Positions 16,407 to 25,811 are shown, counted from the stretch's first letter. The stretch is DNA of 64,000 bases from Pseudomonas sp. LS1212 (GCF_024741815.1 NZ_CP102951.1:5470001-5534000); one strand, 5' to 3'. Made by a program: numbers and translations. The notes: generated from the letters alone by a model not told the origin.

Positions 16407-17159
16407 ATGATTGTGGTTGAAAAACTGACAAAGAAATTCAATGGCCAGACGGTCCTCGAGGGCATCGACCTGCGGGTCGAAGCCGGCGAGGTCATTGCGA
16501 TAATCGGCCCCAGCGGGTCAGGCAAGACCACCTTCCTGCGCTGCCTGAATTTCCTGGAAGTCCCCACCAGCGGCCGGATTCGCATGGGCGACATCGAAAT
16601 CGACGGCAGCCGGCCGCTGAGCCAGCAACAAGGCCTTGTCCGCCGCTTGCGCCAGCAGGTCGGCTTCGTGTTCCAGAATTTCAATCTGTTCCCCCATCGC
16701 ACCGCGCTGGAGAACGTGATCGAGGGCCCGCTGGTGGTGAAGAAAACCCCACGTGGCGAAGCCGTCGCCCTGGGGCGCAAACTGATGGCCAAGGTCGGCC
16801 TGGCAGGCAAGGAAGACGCCTATCCACGCCGGTTGTCCGGTGGCCAGCAACAACGCGTGGCAATCGCCAGGGCGCTGGCCATGGAACCGGAGGTGATTCT
16901 CTTCGACGAGCCGACCTCTGCGCTTGACCCTGAGCTAGTCGGAGAAGTGCTGGCGACCATTCGTAGCTTGGCCGAGGAACACCGCACCATGGTCATCGTG
17001 ACCCACGAAATGAGCTTTGCCCGTGACGTGGCCAACCGGGTGATCTTTTTCGACAAGGGCGTCATCGTCGAACAGGGTGAAGCCAAGGCGCTTTTCGCCA
17101 ATCCCCAACAGGAGCGTACCCGTCAGTTTCTCAGCAAGTTTCTTACCTCGGGCAACTGA
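16407..17159 (+). CDS. tcyN: Cystine ABC transporter ATP-binding protein
   Basis: The 250-residue ATPase has Walker A GPSGSGKTT, Q-loop FQNFNLFPH, signature RLSGGQQQR, Walker B VILFDEPTSALD and H-loop IVTHEM, all intact. It energises cystine import with TcyJ and TcyL. The start ATG 16407 (MIVVEKLTKKF) follows the tcyL stop by four bases; the upstream extension is a reading-frame artefact. The last gene of dcyD-tcyJLN; an imperfect hairpin at 17190-17222 lies 30 bp downstream without a T-run. Confidence 0.93.
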   Translation: MIVVEKLTKKFNGQTVLEGIDLRVEAGEVIAIIGPSGSGKTTFLRCLNFLEVPTSGRIRMGDIEIDGSRPLSQQQGLVRRLRQQVGFVFQNFNLFPHRTALENVIEGPLVVKKTPRGEAVALGRKLMAKVGLAGKEDAYPRRLSGGQQQRVAIARALAMEPEVILFDEPTSALDPELVGEVLATIRSLAEEHRTMVIVTHEMSFARDVANRVIFFDKGVIVEQGEAKALFANPQQERTRQFLSKFLTSGN

Positions 17160-17688
17160 CACCCCCTAACTTGATAATTATCTCCGCTTGTCGCGACCTT
17201 CGTTGATTGAAGGCCTCGCGACATTGCGCCTGCACCATAAATATATAAGCGCATGTACTTACATACCACCTTATAAGTCACGCCGTGTACCGCGTATAAA
17301 ATTCTACTTCTACGGAAATAAATCCCCCCTGATATCTTACTGCAATCACCCTCCTTTCTGAACCTGGCCTGAACAGCTAAATCTCAAGCATTACAAGGCT
17401 TCCACCCAGTCAGCAACGTACACTCGAGTTAACGATTTCTGGCTTGATCGGTAGTTTCAGCTCATCCAAAAGAAACGGAGGCGTAGGACACTTCTGAACT
17501 AATCAAGATCCCCCTTATTCGCTTGACACTTGCCCCCGCAAAAACCTATCTATTCGAACGCCAAGCACATTGCCAACTAAGAGACTTTATATCCGCTGCT
17601 CGCATTCGGTTATGTGCATGCCACGAAGAATGTCTGTAACGCGCTGCTTCAGGGAATACACCATCGGATAGCCAGGAGAAACATCAAG
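17160..17688. other. 529-bp gene-free region with one promoter-like element
   Basis: No convincing coding frame is present. An imperfect hairpin (GTCGCG at 17190-17195 with CGCGAC at 17217-17222) follows tcyN. A sigma-70-like element is visible at 17523-17552 and is listed separately. The rest shows nothing recognisable and is AT-richer than the flanks. Confidence 0.5.
17523..17552 (+). promoter_or_regulatory. Sigma-70-like promoter
   Basis: TTGACA at 17523-17528, 18-bp spacer, TATCTA at 17547-17552. It points to the hypothetical gene at 17689, giving a leader of about 130 nt. Confidence 0.5.
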
Positions 17689-18411
17689 ATGCCCCATGCG
17701 TACAAAGGATCCTTACTGCCGCCGCCCTCACTTGCACACAAGGGCATCGGCCTGCATGCCGCCGCCAATCTTCAGGTCAGGATCGACCCCAGCCCCGGCA
17801 TGGATGAAGGCGACCTGCTGGAGTTGTTCTGGGACGACTGCTATGTCACTTCGCATCCGTTGACCCAGGCCGAACTGGGGAGGCCGGTCTTTCTCAGCGT
17901 TCCGGAAAGCTTCCCCGACGGCGCGACCGCACGGATCCACTACCGATGGATGAAAACAGGGCGTTGCCCGCGCATTTCCTCCTCTCTGCCCGTGCGGATC
18001 AAGCTCGATTGCCCGGGTGGCCCGCCGCTTCACCCGGGCGAGGAGGAAAACCAGGCACTGGCGCCGCTTGTGCTGCCCAAGGCCCTGCGCCAACAAGGCA
18101 TCAGCGCCAGGAATATCAGGAACGGCGTGCCCTTTTCCATCGAGCCTTATCTGAATATGGCCCGTGAGGATGAAATCACGCTGCGCTGGGGCGATGTTCG
18201 TCTCGACCTGCCCTTGCTTGAAACCCGCGATGTCGGCAAGACGGTTCACGGCAACGTGCCGACGGCCGTCATTCTGGAGGCCGGCGAAGACGATCATCTG
18301 GAGATCAGCTACTGCATCATCGACCGGGTCGGCAACAGTTCGCGCTGGTCGCCACCGCTCTCGCTCAGGGTTTTCGGGCTCGACCGGCACAAGCCTGAGT
18401 ACTTCTATTGA
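17689..18411 (+). CDS. Hypothetical protein with two tandem beta-sandwich-like repeats
   Basis: I do not recognise this 240-residue protein as a named family. It contains two related segments, about residues 28-110 and 150-235. Each runs from an I(D/E)P..GM...DE.TL.W core, through a V..SVP/V..NVP turn, to an ISYC/IHYRW strand and a final LPVRI/LSLRV strand. This suggests a duplicated Ig-like or carbohydrate-binding beta domain. No signal peptide or membrane segment is seen. ATG 17689 has AGGAG ten bases upstream; a longer frame from 17614 is less likely. The gene stands alone between tcyN and sfnB. Similar domains occur in Pseudomonas insecticidal-toxin-associated proteins, but a function is not assigned. 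Confidence 0.6.
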   Translation: MPHAYKGSLLPPPSLAHKGIGLHAAANLQVRIDPSPGMDEGDLLELFWDDCYVTSHPLTQAELGRPVFLSVPESFPDGATARIHYRWMKTGRCPRISSSLPVRIKLDCPGGPPLHPGEEENQALAPLVLPKALRQQGISARNIRNGVPFSIEPYLNMAREDEITLRWGDVRLDLPLLETRDVGKTVHGNVPTAVILEAGEDDHLEISYCIIDRVGNSSRWSPPLSLRVFGLDRHKPEYFY

Positions 18412-18603
18412 TATTACTAAAAGTTAGTATATTTATTTTTTAAGTGCCATTAGGGTATATATACCGGACCACCGGACCACCGCCTGTTAGTTATCGCTGC
18501 AACCCACGCAGCGCTCCATATGACGCGAGGAAGGTATGGTCAGGAACACGATTACCCCAGTGCATAACGCCAGGGCATTGAGTGCAGCCAAGGTGCGGTA
18601 CTG

Positions 18604-19845
18604 ATGTCCAGTCTGGCAAATTCCCACATCCAGAGTGATCTGGACCACGCCCCATTACTCTTGCCTGCCAAGGTCTTGCGCAGTGATGCCCAGGCCCTGC
18701 AGGCAGCCCATGAATTGGCTGATGCCGCCCGCCTGCAGGCAGCCCGTCGCGATCAGCAGCGCAAGTTGCCCTGGGCCGAAATCGAGCATTTCACTCGCAG
18801 CGGGCTGGGCAGCATTTCCATCCCGAAGCAATACGGCGGCCCACAGGTTTCATTCGTGACCGTGGCCGATGTGTTCCGGATTATCTCGGCAGCCGATCCC
18901 GCGCTGGGGCAAATTCCGCAGAACCAGTTCGGCATCCTCCAGCTGCTCCAGGGCGCTGCCAGCGAGCGGCAAAAGGAACAGCTCTTTGCATCGGTGCTCA
19001 ACGGCTGGCGCATTGGCAATGCCGGGCCCGAGCGCGGCAGCAAGAACACGCTGGAACTGAAGGCTCGCATCACTCGCAGCAGCGATGGCTTCGTCATCAA
19101 CGGGCAAAAGTTCTACTCCACTGGCGCGCTGTTCGCCCATTGGGTGGCGGTCAAGGCCATCAACGACGAAGGCCGGCAGGTCATGGCCTTTGTGCGCCGG
19201 GGTACCCCGGGGCTGCGCATCGTTGATGACTGGTCGGGCTTTGGCCAGCGCACCACGGCCAGCGGTACCGTGCTGCTGGACAACGTGCACGTCGACGCCG
19301 ACCTTGTGGTGGATAACTGGCGCCTGGCCGAAACGCCGAACATCCAGGGCGCCGTCTCGCAATTGATCCAGGCTGCCATCGACGCCGGCATTGCCGAAGC
19401 GGCCATCGACGACAGCATCCGCTTCGTTCGCGAACGCTCGCGGCCATGGGTCGACGCCCAGGTCGAGCGTGCCAGCGACGACCCCTATGTGATTGCCGAC
19501 ATCGGCCGTCTCAAGCTGGACCTGCATGCCGCCCAGGCATTACTGCGCAAGGCTGGACAGGTGCTGGACCAGGTCAGCACGGCGCCGATCGATGACCAGG
19601 CTGCAGCCCGCGCCTCCATCGCCGTCGCCGAAGCCAAGATACTCACCACCGAGATCTCGTTGCAGGCCAGCGAGAAGCTCTTCGAGTTGGCCGGCAGCCG
19701 CGCCAGCCTGGCCGAATTCAACCTGGACCGGCATTGGCGCAACGCGCGCGTCCACACCCTGCATGACCCGGTGCGCTGGAAGTACCACGCCGTGGGTGCT
19801 TACCACTTGAACGGTACGTTGCCTGCCCGGCATTCCTGGATTTGA
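18604..19845 (+). CDS. sfnB: SfnB/DszC-family flavin-dependent oxidoreductase, copy 1
   Basis: The 413-residue protein has the acyl-CoA-dehydrogenase fold used by FMN-dependent monooxygenases of organosulfur metabolism (SfnB, DszC). Helical N-domain, central beta-domain (GFVINGQKFYSTGALFAHWV, DDWSGFGQRTTASGTVLLDN) and C-terminal helical bundle ending in LDRHWRNARVHTLHDPVRWK are all visible. SfnB-type enzymes are sulfate-starvation-induced and linked to use of dimethyl sulfone-derived sulfur, acting with a reduced-flavin supplier. A close paralogue follows after 19 bp; both precede a DszA-like gene. Exact substrate unknown. Confidence 0.88.
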   Translation: MSSLANSHIQSDLDHAPLLLPAKVLRSDAQALQAAHELADAARLQAARRDQQRKLPWAEIEHFTRSGLGSISIPKQYGGPQVSFVTVADVFRIISAADPALGQIPQNQFGILQLLQGAASERQKEQLFASVLNGWRIGNAGPERGSKNTLELKARITRSSDGFVINGQKFYSTGALFAHWVAVKAINDEGRQVMAFVRRGTPGLRIVDDWSGFGQRTTASGTVLLDNVHVDADLVVDNWRLAETPNIQGAVSQLIQAAIDAGIAEAAIDDSIRFVRERSRPWVDAQVERASDDPYVIADIGRLKLDLHAAQALLRKAGQVLDQVSTAPIDDQAAARASIAVAEAKILTTEISLQASEKLFELAGSRASLAEFNLDRHWRNARVHTLHDPVRWKYHAVGAYHLNGTLPARHSWI

Positions 19846-19864
19846 CCAGACCTCTGGAGCCCCT

Positions 19865-21070
19865 ATGAGCTTTTTGCCGCAACCGCACGAACCCGTGACG
19901 GTCATCCAAAGTGATGCCCACGCCTTGAGCGTCGCCAGCGAACTGGCCGCTCTCTTGCGCCAGGACAGCGTCCTGCGCGACCGTGAACGGCGCTTGCCCC
20001 ATGCCGAACTGGAGCTGTTTTCGCGCTCTGGCCTGTGGGGTATCAGCGTACCGAAAACCTTCGGTGGCGCCGGTGTCTCGAACGTTACCCTGGCCAAGGT
20101 CATCAGCCGGATTGCCCAGGCCGATGCATCGCTCGGGCAAATTCCACAGAACCATTTCTATGCCCTGGAAGTGCTGCGGGTCAACGGCAGCCACGAGCAG
20201 CAACAACGCCTGTACACGGAAGTGCTGGCCGGTCGGCGCTTCGGTAATGCACTGGCAGAACTGGGCACCAAAACCGCCCACGATCGCACCACTTCGCTGA
20301 CCCGCGATGGCGCAGGCTTTCGCATCAACGGCCGCAAGTTCTACGCGACCGGCGCACTCTATGCCCAACGTATTCCGACCTCGGTGAAAGATGAGCAGGG
20401 CGTGCAACACCTGGCCTTCGTCGCCGCAGACAGCCAGGGCCTCAATGTCATCGACGACTGGAGCGGCTTTGGCCAGCGCACCACCGGTAGTGGTTCGGTG
20501 GTATTGGACAACGTACCTGTGGCCGCCGACGACGTCGTGCCGTTTCAGACAGCCTTCGAGCGCCCGACGCCGGTCGGTCCGCTTGCGCAGATACTGCATG
20601 CCGCCATCGACACAGGCATTGCCCGCGCCGCCTACGAAGATACCTTGCAGTTCGTCCATAGCCGCACCCGGCCCTGGATCGATTCAGGTATCGATAAAGC
20701 CATCGACGATCCGCTCACGCTCAAAAGCATCGGCCACTTGGCGATCCGCTTGCACGCTGCCGAGGCCCTGCTTGAACGCGCAGGGGAATACCTCGATCAA
20801 GCCCAGGCACAACCCACTGCCGAAACCGTGGCGGCCGCCTCTATCGCCGTCGCCGAAGCGCGCGCGATCAGCACCGAGATCTCCCTGGCTGCAGGCAGCA
20901 CGCTGTTCGAACTGGCCGGCAGCCAGGCCACATTGGCCGAGCATGGGCTCGACCGTCATTGGCGCAATGCGCGTACCCATACCCTGCACGACCCCGTGCG
21001 CTGGAAGTACCACGCCATCGGCAACTACTACCTCAATGGCGAGCGTCCACCGCGGCGGGGGACGATCTGA
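19865..21070 (+). CDS. sfnB: SfnB/DszC-family flavin-dependent oxidoreductase, copy 2
   Basis: The 401-residue paralogue has the same layout as copy 1: GFRINGRKFYATGALYAQRI, DDWSGFGQRTTGSGSVVLDN and LDRHWRNARTHTLHDPVRWK are almost superimposable, while N-terminal segments differ. This is tandem gene duplication followed by divergence. The stop overlaps the next start by one base (TGATG), so copy 2 and the DszA-like monooxygenase are probably made together. Role: oxygenation of organosulfur compounds under sulfur limitation. Confidence 0.88.
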   Translation: MSFLPQPHEPVTVIQSDAHALSVASELAALLRQDSVLRDRERRLPHAELELFSRSGLWGISVPKTFGGAGVSNVTLAKVISRIAQADASLGQIPQNHFYALEVLRVNGSHEQQQRLYTEVLAGRRFGNALAELGTKTAHDRTTSLTRDGAGFRINGRKFYATGALYAQRIPTSVKDEQGVQHLAFVAADSQGLNVIDDWSGFGQRTTGSGSVVLDNVPVAADDVVPFQTAFERPTPVGPLAQILHAAIDTGIARAAYEDTLQFVHSRTRPWIDSGIDKAIDDPLTLKSIGHLAIRLHAAEALLERAGEYLDQAQAQPTAETVAAASIAVAEARAISTEISLAAGSTLFELAGSQATLAEHGLDRHWRNARTHTLHDPVRWKYHAIGNYYLNGERPPRRGTI

Positions 21071-22428
21071 TGGCAAAGAAAAAGATCCTGCTCAATGCCT
21101 TCAACATGAACTGCATCGGGCACATCAACCATGGCTTGTGGACCCATCCACGGGACACTTCGACCCAGTACAAGACGCTTGAGTATTGGACCGAACTGGC
21201 CCGGCTGCTGGAACGTGGCCTGTTCGACGGGCTGTTCATCGCCGATATCGTCGGGGTGTATGACGTCTATCAGAATTCGGTAGAGGTACCGCTCAAGGAG
21301 TCGATCCAGTTACCGGTCAACGACCCGCTGTTGCTGGTCTCGGCAATGGCCACGGTAACCCGGCATCTGGGTTTCGGCCTGACCGCCAACCTCACCTACG
21401 AACCGCCTTATCTGTTCGCCCGGCGCATGTCGACCCTCGACCACCTGAGCCGCGGCCGCGTCGGCTGGAACATCGTTACCGGTTACCTGGACAGTGCCGC
21501 AAAAGCCATGGGCCTGCATGAACAGCCCGAGCACGACCGCCGCTACGACCAGGCCGACGAGTACCTGCAAGTACTCTACAAGCTCTGGGAAGGCAGCTGG
21601 GAAGACGACGCCGTAGTCAACGACCCGCACCAGCGGATCTATGCCCGGCCAGACAAGGTGCACAAGGTGAGGCACCAGGGCGAGTTCTATCAGGTCGAGG
21701 GCTATCACCTCTGCGAGCCTTCGCCTCAGCGCACGCCCGTGCTGTTCCAGGCGGGTAGTTCCGAACGCGGCCTGGCGTTTGCCGGGCAGCACGCCGAATG
21801 CGTATTCATCAGCGGCCAGAACAAGGCCTCGACCCGCGCCCAGGTGGACAAGGTCCGCACCAGCGCCGTAGCCGTCGGCCGCGCCCCGGACGCCATCAAG
21901 GTGTTCATGGGCGTGAGCGTGATCGTCGCCCCGACTCGGCAGCTGGCCCACAAAAAGCATGAAGAGTACCTGCGCTACGCCAGCGCCGAGGCCGGGGTCG
22001 CCCACTTCTCCAGCTCCACCGGCATCGACTTTGCCGAATACGAGCTGGACGAGCCGATCCAGTATGTGAAGAGCAATGCCATCCAGTCGGCGACCAAGAG
22101 CTTGCAGAACAACGACTGGACCCGGCGCAAGCTGCTCGACCAGCACGCCCTGGGCGGGCGCTACATCACCCTGATCGGCTCGCCCGAAGAGGTCGCCGAC
22201 GAACTGGAATCCTGGATCGCCGAAACCGGTCTGGACGGCTTCAACCTGACCCGGACCGTCACGCCGGAGAGCTATGTCGACTTTATCGACCTGGTGATTC
22301 CTGAGTTGCAGCGGCGCGGTTCGTACAAGACGGCTTATGAGACTGGCAGCTTGCGCGAGAAGCTGTTTCGCGGTGGGCAGGCACATTTACCTGCCGACCA
22401 CGCAGGTGCGCGTTATCGAGATTTTTGA
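21070..22428 (+). CDS. LLM-class flavin monooxygenase (DszA/SnaA/NtaA family)
   Basis: The 452-residue protein starts MAKKKILLNAFNMNCIGHIN at ATG 21070. It is a two-component FMNH2-dependent monooxygenase with the DszA/SnaA/NtaA signatures: LARLLERGLFDGLFIADIVG, TRHLGFGLTANLTYEPPYLF-ARRMSTLDHLSRGRVGWNIVT, and PSPQRTPVLFQAGSSERG. Family members cleave C-S or C-N bonds using reduced flavin from a separate reductase. Placed after two SfnB proteins and before metQNI, it probably degrades a sulfone or sulfonate. No flavin reductase gene lies in this window. Confidence 0.87.
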   Translation: MAKKKILLNAFNMNCIGHINHGLWTHPRDTSTQYKTLEYWTELARLLERGLFDGLFIADIVGVYDVYQNSVEVPLKESIQLPVNDPLLLVSAMATVTRHLGFGLTANLTYEPPYLFARRMSTLDHLSRGRVGWNIVTGYLDSAAKAMGLHEQPEHDRRYDQADEYLQVLYKLWEGSWEDDAVVNDPHQRIYARPDKVHKVRHQGEFYQVEGYHLCEPSPQRTPVLFQAGSSERGLAFAGQHAECVFISGQNKASTRAQVDKVRTSAVAVGRAPDAIKVFMGVSVIVAPTRQLAHKKHEEYLRYASAEAGVAHFSSSTGIDFAEYELDEPIQYVKSNAIQSATKSLQNNDWTRRKLLDQHALGGRYITLIGSPEEVADELESWIAETGLDGFNLTRTVTPESYVDFIDLVIPELQRRGSYKTAYETGSLREKLFRGGQAHLPADHAGARYRDF

Positions 22429-22529
22429 AGGTCCTACGGACCTTGGCGCAGCCTGGCGGCAGCGGCTACAGGGCTCCGCGCGATCTCTGTAGCCGCTGCC
22501 GCAGGCTGCGCTCGGCCGCTTCGCGGCCG
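22428..22529. repeat. Hairpin plus REP pair between DszA-like gene and metQ
   Basis: AAGGTCC-tac-GGACCTT (22428-22444) directly follows the stop codon. Then come inverted REP arms at 22446-22471 (contains GGCGGCAGCGGCTACAG) and 22487-22511 (contains CTGTAGCCGCTGCC), and a small palindrome CGGCCGCttcGCGGCCG at 22513-22529. The same REP family occurs at 25812-25938, on the other side of the metQNI block. Confidence 0.8.
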
Positions 22530-22566
22530 CAACGGACACCCCCATTACCGACTGGAGTACACCAAT

Positions 22567-23376
22567 ATGTTCAAACAAATCCTATCCCGACCAGTCCAGG
22601 TACTGGCCCTCGCCCTCGGCCTGTTCACCACAGGCGCCCACGCCACCGACGCGCCCCTGAAAATCGGCACCACCGCCGCCTTCGCCATCCCGCTGGAGGC
22701 CGCCGTCGCTGAAGCCGGCAAGCAAGGCCTGAAAGTCGAACTGATCGAATTCAGCGACTGGATCGCCCCCAACGTAAGCCTCGCCAGCGGCGATATCGAC
22801 GTGAACTACTTCCAGCACATCCCCTTCCTGGAAAACGCCAAGGCCGCAGCCGGTTTCGACCTGGTGCCCTACGCACCGGGGATCATCAACAACGTCGGTC
22901 TCTACTCCAAGCAATACAAAAGCTTCGACGCGCTGCCCATCGGTGCCAGCGTGGCCATTGCCAACGACCCGATCAACAGCGGGCGCGGCCTGCAATTGCT
23001 GGCCAAGGCTGGACTGATCACGCTCAAGCCCGGCGTTGGCTACAAGGCCACCGAAGAAGACATCATCACCAACCCGAAAAAACTCAAGATCCTGCAAGTC
23101 GAAGCGGTGCAGCTGGTGCGCGCCTACGATGATGCCGATCTGGTTCAGGGCTACCCGTCCTATATCCGCCTGGCCAAGACCTTCGATGCCGGTTCCGCCC
23201 TGCTGTTCGATGGCCTCGATCACAAGGAATATGTGATTCAGTTCGTGATCAAGCCCGAGAACAAAAACGACCCACGCCTGGCCAAGTTCGTCGACATTTA
23301 TCAGCACTCGCAGAAAGTACGTGCAGCTCTGGAACAGGCCCACGGCAAGCTTTACCAACCTGGCTGGGAGAGCTGA
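22567..23376 (+). CDS. metQ: MetQ-type substrate-binding protein (NlpA family)
   Basis: The 269-residue protein has a signal peptide (MFKQILSRPVQVLALALGLF to THA) without a lipobox cysteine. Family features are FSDWIAPNVSLASGDIDVNYFQHIPFL, GASVAIANDPINSGRGLQLLA and the final WES. NlpA-type proteins bind methionine or related sulfur compounds; next to SfnB/DszA-like enzymes the ligand may be another organosulfur compound. It lies two bases upstream of metN in a metQ-metN-metI operon, an order opposite to E. coli metNIQ. Confidence 0.88.
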   Translation: MFKQILSRPVQVLALALGLFTTGAHATDAPLKIGTTAAFAIPLEAAVAEAGKQGLKVELIEFSDWIAPNVSLASGDIDVNYFQHIPFLENAKAAAGFDLVPYAPGIINNVGLYSKQYKSFDALPIGASVAIANDPINSGRGLQLLAKAGLITLKPGVGYKATEEDIITNPKKLKILQVEAVQLVRAYDDADLVQGYPSYIRLAKTFDAGSALLFDGLDHKEYVIQFVIKPENKNDPRLAKFVDIYQHSQKVRAALEQAHGKLYQPGWES

Positions 23377-23377
23377 G

Positions 23378-24502
23378 ATGAGTGCCGCCCAAGCCTTGCA
23401 AAAACAGGATGATCCCGCACACCCGGCAGTGCACCTGACGGAGCTGCACCCCGAGCGGAACAACGCCCATGTGCGCTTCATCGGCGTGGGCAAAACCTAT
23501 GACGGCCAGCAAGGCCCAGTGGCGGCCCTTGAAGGCATCGACCTGGCGATCCAGCGTGCCGAGATCTTCGGCATCATCGGCCGCAGCGGTGCGGGCAAGT
23601 CGTCGTTGATCCGCACCATCAACCGGCTCGAGCAACCCAGCACGGGACGGGTATTGATCGACCAGGTGGACATCGGCACCTTCAATGAAGACAACCTGGT
23701 AACGCTGCGTCGGCGCATCGGCATGATCTTCCAACACTTCAATCTGATGTCGGCCAAGACCGTCTGGCAAAACGTCGAGCTGCCACTGAAGGTCGCCGGC
23801 GTGGCCAAGGCGCAGCGCCTGCGCAAGGTCACCGAGTTGCTGGCACTGGTCGGGCTGCAGGACAAGCACAACGCCTACCCGGCGCAGCTCTCCGGTGGCC
23901 AGAAGCAGCGCGTGGGGATCGCCCGCGCCCTGGTTCATGACCCGGAAATACTGCTGTGCGATGAAGCGACCTCGGCGCTGGACCCGGAAACCACCGAATC
24001 GATTCTCGGCCTGCTACAGGACATCAATAAGCGCCTGGGTCTGACCATCATCCTGATTACCCACGAGATGGCGGTAATTCGCGATATCTGTGTCCGGGTG
24101 GTGGTGCTCGAACGCGGCCGGATCGTCGAGCAGGGGCCGGTCTGGCAAGTGTTCGGCAACCCTCGGCACGAGGTCAGCAAGACCTTGCTCGCCCCCCTGC
24201 AACATGGCCTGCCGGAAGAACTGCAAGCACGCCTGCACGCCCATCCAGTCAGCCCGAATGCCGCCCTGGTACTCAGCCTGCGCGTGACTGGCAGCGACGG
24301 TCAGGCGCCCGATCTGTCAGCCCTGTTCAGTGCCCTGGCTGGCCAGGTGAGCCTGCTGCAAGCCGGCGTCGAGCGCATTCAAGGGCGGGCGCTGGGGCAG
24401 CTGGTGGTGTCGGTAGCCAACTCGCCCCATGACCGCGTCACGTTGATTAACCGCGCCGGGCAATGGGCGCAACAGGTGGAGGTACTCGGCTATGTGGTTT
24501 GA
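23378..24502 (+). CDS. metN: MetN-type ABC transporter ATPase with NIL domain
   Basis: The 374-residue protein has a leader of about 30 residues before the ATPase core. Walker A GRSGAGKSS, Q-loop FQHFNLM, signature LSGGQKQR, Walker B ILLCDEATSALD and H-loop LITHEM are intact. After about residue 285 comes a C-terminal NIL-type regulatory domain, which in E. coli MetN binds methionine and inhibits transport. The start ATG 23378 (MSAAQALQKQ) follows the metQ stop directly. Overlaps metI by 11 bases. Confidence 0.9.
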   Translation: MSAAQALQKQDDPAHPAVHLTELHPERNNAHVRFIGVGKTYDGQQGPVAALEGIDLAIQRAEIFGIIGRSGAGKSSLIRTINRLEQPSTGRVLIDQVDIGTFNEDNLVTLRRRIGMIFQHFNLMSAKTVWQNVELPLKVAGVAKAQRLRKVTELLALVGLQDKHNAYPAQLSGGQKQRVGIARALVHDPEILLCDEATSALDPETTESILGLLQDINKRLGLTIILITHEMAVIRDICVRVVVLERGRIVEQGPVWQVFGNPRHEVSKTLLAPLQHGLPEELQARLHAHPVSPNAALVLSLRVTGSDGQAPDLSALFSALAGQVSLLQAGVERIQGRALGQLVVSVANSPHDRVTLINRAGQWAQQVEVLGYVV

Positions 24503-25136
24503 TCGTTTACTGCAGGGCGTGATCGACACCTTCCTGATGGTCGGCGTGTCGTCGCTGATCGCGCTGGTCCTGGGCATTCCGTTGGCGGTGATCCTGGTCA
24601 CCAGCAGCAAAGGCGGGATCTTCGAGGCCCCTACGCTGAATCGGGTGCTGGGGGCTTTCGTCAATCTGTTCCGCTCGATTCCCTTCCTGATCCTGATGGT
24701 GGCGCTGATCCCCTTCACCCGCCTGATCGTCGGCACCACCTACGGCGTCTGGGCTGCCGTGGTACCGCTGACCATCGCCGCGACGCCATTCTTCGCCCGG
24801 ATTGCCGAGGTCAGCCTGCGCGAAGTCGACCATGGTTTGATCGAAGCGGCGCAAGCCATGGGCTGCCGTCGCTGGCACATCGTCTGGCACGTGCTGCTGC
24901 CTGAAGCGTTGCCCGGCATCGTCGGCGGCTTCACCATCACCCTGGTCACCATGATCAACTCCTCGGCGATGGCCGGCGCCATCGGTGCCGGTGGGCTCGG
25001 TGACATCGCCTATCGCTACGGCTACCAGCGCTTCGACAGCCAGATCATGCTGACGGTGATTGTGTTGTTGGTGGTGTTGGTGGCGTTTATTCAATTTGGC
25101 GGGGATCGACTGGCCAGGGTGTTGAACAAGCGTTGA
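24492..25136 (+). CDS. metI: MetI-type ABC transporter permease
   Basis: The 214-residue inner-membrane permease has about five helices and the MetI EAA loop (LIEAAQAMGCRRWHIVWHVL-LPEALPGI). SSAMAGAIGAGGLGDIAYRYGYQRF is the family's C-terminal hallmark. It completes a metQNI importer. The 11-base overlap with metN indicates translational coupling. Confidence 0.92.
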   Translation: MWFDRLLQGVIDTFLMVGVSSLIALVLGIPLAVILVTSSKGGIFEAPTLNRVLGAFVNLFRSIPFLILMVALIPFTRLIVGTTYGVWAAVVPLTIAATPFFARIAEVSLREVDHGLIEAAQAMGCRRWHIVWHVLLPEALPGIVGGFTITLVTMINSSAMAGAIGAGGLGDIAYRYGYQRFDSQIMLTVIVLLVVLVAFIQFGGDRLARVLNKR

Positions 25137-25174
25137 GGTATAGTCGTGGGTCTCACCTCCTTGGCAGACCCGCG

Positions 25175-25801
25175 ATGACCCTCGAACCTGACGAACTCAA
25201 GCAGATCAGCGCGACTACCCTCGCTCACTACAACCAAAGCGCCGAAGACTTTCGTGCCGGCACCCGCGACCATGACGTCAGCCAGAACATCGATGCGCTG
25301 CTGCGGCATATCCAGGGCCAGGGGCCGTTTCAGATTCTCGACTTCGGCTGCGGGCCGGGGCGCGACCTGAAAACCTTCACCCGCCTGGGCCACGTCGCCA
25401 TCGGCCTGGATGGCGCCCAGCGCTTCGCCGAAATGGCCCACGCCGACAGTGGCTGCGAGGTCTGGCAGCAGGACTTTCTCAAGCTCGATTTACCCGATAG
25501 CCGCTTTGACGGGATCTTCGCCAATGCGGCGCTGTTCCATGTTCCCGTTCAGGAACTGCCACGAGTACTGCGCCAGCTGCATGCCACGCTCAAGCCGGGT
25601 GGCGTGCTGTTCAGCTCCAACCCGCGCGGGGAAAACCAGGAAGGCTGGAATGGCAACCGCTATGGGGCGTATCACGACCTTGAGCACTGGCAGCAGTTGC
25701 TGACGGCGGCGGGGTTTGTGGAGCTGGAGCATTACTACCGGCCTGCCGGGCTGCCGCGTGAGCAGCAGCCGTGGTTGGCGAGCGTCTGGCGCAAGACCTG
25801 A
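25175..25801 (+). CDS. Class I SAM-dependent methyltransferase
   Basis: The 208-residue protein contains the SAM-binding motif I ILDFGCGPGRDLKTF (near residue 50), acidic motif II GLDGAQRFAEMA and motif IV FDGIFANAALFHVP. It is a Rossmann-fold methyltransferase of the UbiE/Methyltransf_11 kind; the substrate is unknown. ATG 25175 lies 38 bp after metI, so it is likely in the metQNI operon and may act on a sulfur-containing metabolite or be a bystander. Confidence 0.8.
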   Translation: MTLEPDELKQISATTLAHYNQSAEDFRAGTRDHDVSQNIDALLRHIQGQGPFQILDFGCGPGRDLKTFTRLGHVAIGLDGAQRFAEMAHADSGCEVWQQDFLKLDLPDSRFDGIFANAALFHVPVQELPRVLRQLHATLKPGGVLFSSNPRGENQEGWNGNRYGAYHDLEHWQQLLTAAGFVELEHYYRPAGLPREQQPWLASVWRKT

Positions 25802-25811
25802 ATCACACCAC

